A stretch of DNA of 56,916 nt, from NCBI GenBank assembly GCA_029932915.1, contig JAOZPE010000019.1:1-56916 (forward strand). The letters are read 5' to 3'. The DNA is from Candidatus Krumholzibacteriia bacterium (lineage in GTDB: Bacteria; Krumholzibacteriota; Krumholzibacteriia; JAJRXK01). This document shows, piece by piece, positions 25,973-31,847 of this stretch (its first letter is position 1; the number at the start of each line of letters is the position of its first letter). Both the position numbers and the translations under genes were made by a program. The notes beneath the pieces were generated by a model that was not told the DNA's origin, ran no database searches, and saw only the letters and a program-made list of their open reading frames with translations.

Positions 25973-26790
25973 GCCGCGCGCGGATCGCCGTCCTGCAGTT
26001 CCCCGGCCTCAACTGCGAGCGGGAGACCCTCCGTGAACTGCAGCGTTCGGGGGTGGATGCCTCCATCGTGCGCTGGAACGAGGGGCCGTCCCGGATCCGC
26101 GACTTCGCGGGCTTCGTCATCCCCGGAGGTTTCTCCTACCAGGACCGGGTTCGGGCCGGAGCGATCGCGGCCAAGTCGTCCGTCCTGGACACCGTCGTGC
26201 GGGAGGTCGAGGGGGGCAAACCCATCCTGGGCATCTGCAACGGAGCGCAGATCCTCGTGGAGGCGGGCCTGGTGCCGGGCGAGGAACCCGGCCGGGTCGA
26301 TGTGTGCCTGGCCCGCAACCGCATCGAAGGGTGGAGCGGCTACCACTCTCGCTGGGTCTTCGTGAAGGCCCACGGCGACGGCAATTTCTTCACCGGCGAT
26401 CTCACCGAGCCCTTGCCCCTCGTGGTGGCCCACGCCGAGGGACGCTTCGTCAGCCGCGACCGCGAGGCATGGGAACGGCTGCGCCGGAAGGGACGCTTCG
26501 TCCTGCGCTACTGCGACAGCGAGGGCCGCGATCCCCGGGGATTCCCCGACAATCCCAACGGATCGCCCGATGACGTGGCGGGGATGTCGGGCCTGGACGG
26601 TCAGGTCCTGGCCTTCATGCCCCATCCCGAACGGGCCGCCCATCTGTGGCAGGTGCCCGAGGATCTGCCCGGTGTGTGGGGCGAGCGCCGCCGCCGGGCG
26701 GCGGGCGATCGGAGCGCGCTGATGGGGGATGGGCCGGGCCGCGTCCTCCTGCGCGCGTTCGCGCGCCTGAACCGGGGGGGATCGACGTGA
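25969..26790 (+). CDS. purQ: Phosphoribosylformylglycinamidine synthase, glutaminase subunit
   Basis: 273 residues. Class I glutamine amidotransferase: nucleophile C90 in GICNGAQIL, with the His/Glu of the triad in FMPHPERA near 215. It hydrolyses glutamine and passes ammonia to PurL. The start MSRARIAVLQFPGLNCERE is the usual PurQ front (VxxFPGxNCE). At 273 residues it is longer than the ~225-residue Bacillus form, resembling those with an extra C-terminal stretch. Overlaps purL by ATGA and the next gene by GTGA, so all three are translationally linked. Confidence 0.95.
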   Translation: MSRARIAVLQFPGLNCERETLRELQRSGVDASIVRWNEGPSRIRDFAGFVIPGGFSYQDRVRAGAIAAKSSVLDTVVREVEGGKPILGICNGAQILVEAGLVPGEEPGRVDVCLARNRIEGWSGYHSRWVFVKAHGDGNFFTGDLTEPLPLVVAHAEGRFVSRDREAWERLRRKGRFVLRYCDSEGRDPRGFPDNPNGSPDDVAGMSGLDGQVLAFMPHPERAAHLWQVPEDLPGVWGERRRRAAGDRSALMGDGPGRVLLRAFARLNRGGST

Positions 26791-27515
26791 GTGCCTACGT
26801 CTTCGCCCTCTGTCATCGCACGGTCGACCTGGTGGCGGCGACGGCGGCTTCCACCCTGCGGGATGCCCTCGGTCTGGGAGAGGATCTGATCGCCCTGAGG
26901 CGAGACGACCTCCACGTGCTGGAGGACTGTCGGGGAGAGCCCGCGGCCTGGGCCGCGGCGAGTGCAGCCCATGCCGCCTGGTTCAATCCGAACACCCACC
27001 GGCACGCCTTCTTCTCCGCGGCCGAGGGAGCGGTGGACGCCGCTGCGGACTTCGCCGCCTCGGGCCGCGTGGTCGACGAGGAGGGAATCGACTGGCCCAG
27101 GCCGTGGCTGGGCCGCATCCTCCACAGCGACCGCGCCGATCTGCTGGAGGCTCGCTCCGCGGCTTCGGCAGGGGGTGGGGGAGCGGTGGACGCCGCGTCC
27201 ACTGCCGGCGACCTGTCGGCCTGGCTGGCTCTGCCGGCGGCCGGGGGGGCCTTCGCGGTCAGTCTGGCCGCCTTCGACGCCGAGGATCCGGTGTACACTC
27301 TCCACGGAGAGGATTGGCCGGCGCCGGGCGCCCGGGTCCTCTCCCTGCAGTTGTGGACCCTGGCCCTGCGCGCGGCCGATGCCGGGCAGGCCCGCCGCAT
27401 GGCCGTCGAGGTGGCCCTGACCCGTACGCGACGGCGCGGACTGTTGATCCATCCGCAGGTGCAGGCCTGGGCCCTTGCGGCCCCGATCACCCCTCTTTCC
27501 CGGGAGTCCAGGTGA
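26787..27515 (+). CDS. Unrecognised protein with a probable PurS-like N-terminal domain
   Basis: 242 residues. I do not recognise the full protein. Its first ~80 residues follow the PurS pattern: a beta strand SAYVFAL, then VDLVAATAASTLRDALGLG in place of PurS VLDPQGxAVxxALxxLG, an LIALRRDDLHVLE strand in place of VRxGKYxEL, and WFNPNTHRHAFF where PurS ends NPVIEDY. The remaining ~160 residues are Ala-rich with a central low-complexity linker. It lies between purQ and purF and overlaps both by GTGA. No canonical purS is seen in the window, although the short PurL needs one. Role as PurS is an inference from pattern and position. Confidence 0.6.
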   Translation: MSAYVFALCHRTVDLVAATAASTLRDALGLGEDLIALRRDDLHVLEDCRGEPAAWAAASAAHAAWFNPNTHRHAFFSAAEGAVDAAADFAASGRVVDEEGIDWPRPWLGRILHSDRADLLEARSAASAGGGGAVDAASTAGDLSAWLALPAAGGAFAVSLAAFDAEDPVYTLHGEDWPAPGARVLSLQLWTLALRAADAGQARRMAVEVALTRTRRRGLLIHPQVQAWALAAPITPLSRESR

Positions 27516-28939
27516 AGCCCATCGATTCGGAACGTCTGCACGAGGAGTGCGGGGTGATGGCGGTGGTCAACCACCCCGAGGCACCGCGTCTGACCACCCT
27601 GGGTCTGGCCGCCCTGCAGCACCGCGGTCAGGAATCGGCAGGCCTGGCCGTCGCCGACGGCCACGTCGTGCACTCGCACCGGGCCATGGGCTATGTCAGC
27701 GATGCCCTGACCGACGAGGTCGTTCGGGGGCTGAAGGGTCATCTGGCCATCGGCCACGTGCGCTATTCCACCACCGGCTCGTCCAACCTGCGCAACGCCC
27801 AGCCCATCCATGTCACCTACAAGCGGGGCAGCCTGGCCATCGCCCACAACGGCAACCTCGTGAACGCCCAGACCCTGCGAAGGGAGATGGAGAACGAGGG
27901 CTCGATCTTCAACACCACCAACGACAGCGAGGTCATCCTGCACCTGGTGGCCCGCTCCCGGCAGGAGACCATCGACCGCGCCCTGGCCGAGGCCCTCCGT
28001 CAGGTCGAGGGGGCCTTCTCCCTGCTGGTCATCAATCCCGACACGGTGATGGTGGCCCGCGATCCGCGGGGCTTCCGCCCTCTGTGCCTGGGCAAGCTCG
28101 ATGGGGCCTGGGTAGCGGCCAGCGAAACCTGCGCCCTGGACATGATCGGGGCCCGCTACGAGCGGCAGGTCGATCCCGGGGAGATGGTGGTCCTCCACGC
28201 CGACGGCCGCATGGACAGCTACCGGTGGGCCGACGAGCAACCGGCGAGCATGTGCATCTTCGAGTACGTCTACTTCTCCCGGCCCGACAGCACCATCTAC
28301 GGCCGCAGCGTCGACCAGGTGCGGCGGCGCATGGGGGAGGCCCTCGGCCGGGAGGCCCCGGCCGATGCCGACGTGGTCATCGGCGTGCCCGACTCGTCCA
28401 ATACCGCCTCGCTGGGCTACAGCCGGGTCACCGGCATCCGCTGGGAGCTGGGACTCATCCGCAACCACTACGTGGGGAGGACCTTCATCCGGCCCAGCCA
28501 GGAGGTGCGCGACTTCTCCGTGCGCAAGAAGTACAACCCGGTGCGCCACGTGCTGCAGGGCAAGCGCGTGGTGGTCGTCGACGACTCGATCGTCCGGGGG
28601 ACGACCATGCGCAAGCTGGTGAAGATCATCCGCCAGGCGGGGGCGACTGAAGTCCACTTGCGGATTTCTTCGCCGCCGATCACCCATTCCTGCTACTACG
28701 GCATCGACACCCCCATCCGCCGGGAACTCATCGCCTCCTCCCATACGGTCCCGGAGATCGCGGCCTACCTGCAGGTGGACAGCCTGGCCTACCTCAGCAT
28801 CGAGGGCCTGATGTCCTCGGTCCAGGCCACGGAGGGCTTCTGCCGGGCCTGTTTCACCGGGGAATACCCCATCGCTCCCTCCGGGGTGGGCAAGGACGTC
28901 TTCGAGAGCGAAACGGCTCCCCAGACCCCCTCCTCCTAG
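27512..28939 (+). CDS. purF: Amidophosphoribosyltransferase
   Basis: 475 residues. Makes 5-phosphoribosylamine from PRPP and glutamine, the first committed purine step. The N-terminal Ntn-hydrolase domain begins after a 12-residue propeptide with C13 as nucleophile (LHEECGV). The PRPP site is VVVVDDSIVRGTT. Cysteines for a [4Fe-4S] cluster of the Bacillus-type enzyme are present: ASMCIFEYVYF, THSCYYGID and FCRACFTGEYP, so the enzyme is probably oxygen-sensitive. Last gene of the purine operon; starts with GTG overlapping the previous stop. A 46-bp tandem repeat follows the stop. Confidence 0.97.
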   Translation: MKPIDSERLHEECGVMAVVNHPEAPRLTTLGLAALQHRGQESAGLAVADGHVVHSHRAMGYVSDALTDEVVRGLKGHLAIGHVRYSTTGSSNLRNAQPIHVTYKRGSLAIAHNGNLVNAQTLRREMENEGSIFNTTNDSEVILHLVARSRQETIDRALAEALRQVEGAFSLLVINPDTVMVARDPRGFRPLCLGKLDGAWVAASETCALDMIGARYERQVDPGEMVVLHADGRMDSYRWADEQPASMCIFEYVYFSRPDSTIYGRSVDQVRRRMGEALGREAPADADVVIGVPDSSNTASLGYSRVTGIRWELGLIRNHYVGRTFIRPSQEVRDFSVRKKYNPVRHVLQGKRVVVVDDSIVRGTTMRKLVKIIRQAGATEVHLRISSPPITHSCYYGIDTPIRRELIASSHTVPEIAAYLQVDSLAYLSIEGLMSSVQATEGFCRACFTGEYPIAPSGVGKDVFESETAPQTPSS

Positions 28940-29054
28940 TTTCCCACCGGTCTTCGGCGTGCTTCTCCGCCGGTCCTCAGCCTGGTTTCCCGCCGGTCTT
29001 CGGCGCGCTTCTCCACCGATCTCCGGCCTGGTATGCCACCGGTCTCCGGCCTGG
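28940..29054. repeat. 46-bp tandem repeat downstream of purF
   Basis: Two and a half copies of a 46-bp unit made of two half-units. Half-units run 28940-28961, 28962-28985, 28986-29007, 29008-29031 and 29032-29054. Each reads roughly TTCYCCRCCGGTCTYCGGC and holds a short CCG...CGG inverted repeat (strongest in the third, CGCCG, loop GTCTT, CGGCG). The first two pairs are ~85-90% identical. The array starts one base after the purF stop. The function could be transcription termination, mRNA stabilisation, or a mobile palindromic element remnant. Confidence 0.85.
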
Positions 29055-29540
29055 TTCCCCGGTGGCCTCTCTCGGCCCCGGGAACGCCGAACTGGCCCAG
29101 AGGGGCCCGACGGTGTATCTTCAAGACGTCGACCGGCCTTCGCGGCCGAGGCGCTGTTCCCGCGATCCGGCCTCGCTCCTGAGGGTGTCGAGTCTTTCTG
29201 CAGCCGATCGGGGGGAAATGGCCCCGGCGCTTGCTACTGGGTTCAGGGAAGAAGGGATTTCTTCGAAGCCGTCTCCAAGGACCGGTTGACCACACGAAGG
29301 CGTCGGGTGCACAGTACGGCCGACCTCGTGTTCCAGACGAATGAAGCCTTCCTGCGAGAGGACGGGAGGGTGGGGGCCCCGGGCGGAGACATGAGCCCGA
29401 CCGGAAGCGGCCCGTCGATCCTCGAGCCGATCGACCGGGTGGACAAGCAGCACTGAACCTGGTCTGGGCGCCCGCCGGAGGAATACGCCAAGCGTTCCGG
29501 CGGATGCGGCCCGACCCCGAAGCTGGAAGCCCCGTCGGTC
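29055..29540 (+). other. Long non-coding stretch with possible structured RNA
   Basis: About 490 bp between the purF repeat and the next gene. A weak -10-like TATCTT is at 29116-29121. A CGGCC, TTCGC, GGCCG hairpin lies at 29134-29148. A larger imperfect hairpin is at 29461-29516. An open frame runs 28959-29456 but begins inside the repeat, has no ribosome site and resembles nothing I know. I find no match by eye to RNase P RNA, 6S RNA, SRP RNA, tmRNA, TPP, cobalamin or glycine riboswitch cores. Confidence 0.5.
29461..29516 (+). ncRNA. Strong imperfect hairpin, possible leader or small RNA element
   Basis: Outer stem GGTC-T-GGGC (29461-29469) pairs with GCCCGACC (29509-29516), leaving one bulged T. 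Inner stem CCGCCGGAG (29472-29480) pairs with TTCCGGCGG (29495-29503) and a 14-nt loop. It lies 25-80 nt upstream of the next coding start. No T-tract follows, so it is not a standard terminator. Confidence 0.4.
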
Positions 29541-31835
29541 ATGGTGGGCGGCGAGAGGGCGCGTGAGCGCAGCCCCGCCGCTGAGACAACTACGAAACGG
29601 GACTCGTCCGTGACCAACGACCACCAGCAGGTGGCGACAAGGGCGGCGAGCGACCCCGAGCTGGACCGGTACCATGTGCTGCTCGACGAGGAGATCCTGC
29701 CTCGTCTCGAGCGCCCCGGACGCTATGTCGGACCCCTGGAGGTCCGCGGGATCGCCCCTGACGGCGCGCCGACGCGCCTGGCCCTGCTCTGGCCTTCGAT
29801 GCCGGAGAGCCACCACGTACCACGAGAGCTGGCGCCCTGGAAGGCGGCGCTGGAAACGTCCTTGCACCAAACGGTGGAATGTGCGTTCACGCCTCCGCCC
29901 GACTGCGCAGCAGCCTTGGCGGAGAAGGGCCTCTGTCTGTTCACCCGTCCCGGCTGGTTCCCCCTCTCCCGATTCTCCACGCTCGCCGTCTGGATGGAGC
30001 ATCCTGCCCAGATCCTGGGTCTGTTGAGCATCCTGCGGGCCGGGGGCATTCCCTGGCGGCGGGAGGACCGACCGCAGGGTCCCCGTCTCGTGGCGGCCGG
30101 ACCGGCGACGCAGGTCCTGGCCGCGGTGCTGCCGGCCTGGGTGGACGCGATCGACGAGGGCCTCGAAGCGGAGGACTTCGCCCGTTTCGTTCGGGACGCC
30201 TCCACCGCTGGGGGGAACGAGGCCCTTGCGTCGGCTTCCCCCTTCCTCGACTCCCCATCTTCGGCCCGGGGGAACCCGTCGGCGGAGCTGCGCAACGCGC
30301 AGCCCACCGAGGAGAGGGTGCGGCCGATCGTGGCCGCCCATCGCCGGCCGCCCTGGGAGCAGGTCCAGGAGCGCTTCGGGGGCGCCCGTTGGACCCGCCT
30401 GAAGGTGTGGGCTGCATCGGAGGCCCTGCGCGGACGCCTGGGGCTCATTCCCACCGGAGAGCTGATCGACGCGCTGAACCGGGCCCTGGCCCATGAGTCG
30501 CGGGTGCTGGAAGTGGATCTGGCCGTGGGTCTGCCGGGGGAGACACCGGCGGACCGGGCGGCGATCGCCCGTCTGGGCCGCCAATTGGTGAAGATGGCGC
30601 CCCGGGGCGAACGACAGCTCCGTTTCCGGCTGCATGCCTGCCTGGAAGGGGAGCGGAGTCGCCGGGAGTGGCTGGAACAGGCCCGGCGTGACCTCGCTGC
30701 ATCCCGGCTCAAGGTGAACGTGTCCTCGGTGGCGGAGGAGAACCTGGACCGGGCGCTGGTCTCGGCGGGACGGGAGGACGCGGCGGTGATCGAGGAGCTG
30801 TGGGAGGCCGGAGCCTTCCATGGGGACAGCGATGCCGCATTCCTGACGGAGCGGTGGGCCTCCCTTGCCGACGGACATTCCATCTTCACCCCGAAGACCG
30901 AGGCCGAGGCCGATGCGGAGGCATCGATCGAGGCCGGTTCGGGATCGGTGGAAGCGGCGGCGACCGGCCTGGAGAAGGTCCAGCCCATCCCGGCCACCCT
31001 CGATGCCAACGGACATCCCCTGCCCGCTCCGGGCGCTGCGACGCCACGGGCGGGACGCAGGGATCGTTGGCAGCGTTGGGAGGCCCTGGTCCGCCGCGAA
31101 CATCCCCTGCGGGTGGCCTACGAGAAACGGGGCCGCGCGCGCCACCTCTCCCACCAGGAGACCCTGGAGATCCTCGTGGAAGCCTGCCGCCGCGGCGGCG
31201 TGTCCCTGGCCACGAGCGGAGTGGTTTCTCCCCGGCCGAAGCTGAGCTTCGGCTCTCCTCTACCTGCGGGTATCGAGGGTCGAGACGAATTCGTCGACCT
31301 GAGCCTGACCCACAAGCCCGCGGGTGTCGCCTACGCACTGAACGAGCATCTGCCGGAAGGCCTGCGCGTGCGTTGGGCGGAATATCTTCCTCCTGGCGAT
31401 CGAGCGGTCCACGCTCCCGTCGCAAGAGCGCGTTTCTCGGCCCGGTTGCGGCCCGAGCAGCTCGCGCAGGCGCGCGAACGGGTGGAGCGTTTCTCATCCG
31501 CTTCGAGCTGGGAGATCCACCGGATCAAGTCGGATGCCGACCTGGTCCTCGATTTGAAAGCTCAGGTCACGAACGTCCATCTCGTGGAGGGGGACGACGG
31601 CGGCGCCGAATTGAGATTCGACCTGGATACCGTCGACTCCACGCCTCGAGCACGGCCCTACGAGGTGCTTGCCGCGCTGACCGGCGTCGATGCCCCTGAC
31701 GTTCGAACCATTTTCCTGTGCCGTGTCTCGCTGTTCAGCCGCGGAGGCGACCCCATGGGGAGTTGGAAGACTCCCCGGGAGATCCTGGAACTCGCCCAGC
31801 GCAAGTCGAGGCAGGCAATGAAGCGTTTCGCTTAG
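29541..31835 (+). CDS. Radical-SAM (TIGR03960)/DUF2344 family protein lacking the cluster motif
   Basis: 764 residues (GTG 29610 is an alternative start). The front EEILPRLERPGRYVGPLE matches the start of the TIGR03960 B12-binding radical-SAM proteins. Remnants of the barrel remain: AVGLPGETPADRAAI, SSVAEENLDRALVSAGR and EELWEAGAFHGDSDAAF. But the CxxxCxxC iron-sulfur motif is absent; the few cysteines (EC at ~113, DC at ~119, etc.) are isolated. The C-terminal DUF2344 domain (from about residue 520: HPLRVAYEKRGRARHLSHQE) looks intact and ends with LFSRGGDPMGSWKTPREI. DUF2344 proteins commonly sit before RNase G, as here (12 bp gap). Function unknown; catalysis by a radical mechanism is unlikely. 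Confidence 0.8.
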   Translation: MVGGERARERSPAAETTTKRDSSVTNDHQQVATRAASDPELDRYHVLLDEEILPRLERPGRYVGPLEVRGIAPDGAPTRLALLWPSMPESHHVPRELAPWKAALETSLHQTVECAFTPPPDCAAALAEKGLCLFTRPGWFPLSRFSTLAVWMEHPAQILGLLSILRAGGIPWRREDRPQGPRLVAAGPATQVLAAVLPAWVDAIDEGLEAEDFARFVRDASTAGGNEALASASPFLDSPSSARGNPSAELRNAQPTEERVRPIVAAHRRPPWEQVQERFGGARWTRLKVWAASEALRGRLGLIPTGELIDALNRALAHESRVLEVDLAVGLPGETPADRAAIARLGRQLVKMAPRGERQLRFRLHACLEGERSRREWLEQARRDLAASRLKVNVSSVAEENLDRALVSAGREDAAVIEELWEAGAFHGDSDAAFLTERWASLADGHSIFTPKTEAEADAEASIEAGSGSVEAAATGLEKVQPIPATLDANGHPLPAPGAATPRAGRRDRWQRWEALVRREHPLRVAYEKRGRARHLSHQETLEILVEACRRGGVSLATSGVVSPRPKLSFGSPLPAGIEGRDEFVDLSLTHKPAGVAYALNEHLPEGLRVRWAEYLPPGDRAVHAPVARARFSARLRPEQLAQARERVERFSSASSWEIHRIKSDADLVLDLKAQVTNVHLVEGDDGGAELRFDLDTVDSTPRARPYEVLAALTGVDAPDVRTIFLCRVSLFSRGGDPMGSWKTPREILELAQRKSRQAMKRFA

Positions 31836-31847
31836 GTAACATCGATC

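Noticed and set aside
27292-27300. TGTACACT as an internal promoter for purF
   Set aside because: No -35 box at 17 bp and the gene is coupled by GTGA overlap; likely chance in coding sequence.
28940-29054. CRISPR-like array
   Set aside because: Half-units are adjacent with no unique spacers, and no cas gene is near.
28959-29456. 165-residue plus-strand frame in the purF-DUF2344 gap
   Set aside because: It begins inside the tandem repeat and lacks a ribosome site. The last half has some coding-like codons but no family match, so it is left as unassigned sequence.
29452-29480. Resemblance to the TPP riboswitch 3' motif (AACCTGGTCTGGG)
   Set aside because: The CTGAGA and TAAT/CCAGCG parts of the TPP core are absent and the neighbouring genes are unrelated to thiamine.
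29055-29540. RNase P, 6S, SRP or tmRNA gene in the long gap
   Set aside because: None of the conserved core sequences could be found by eye on either strand.
31837-31842. TAACAT as a leaderless promoter for rng
   Set aside because: Only 5 nt from the ATG, no TGn extension and no -35; the gene is 12 bp behind its neighbour and probably co-transcribed.
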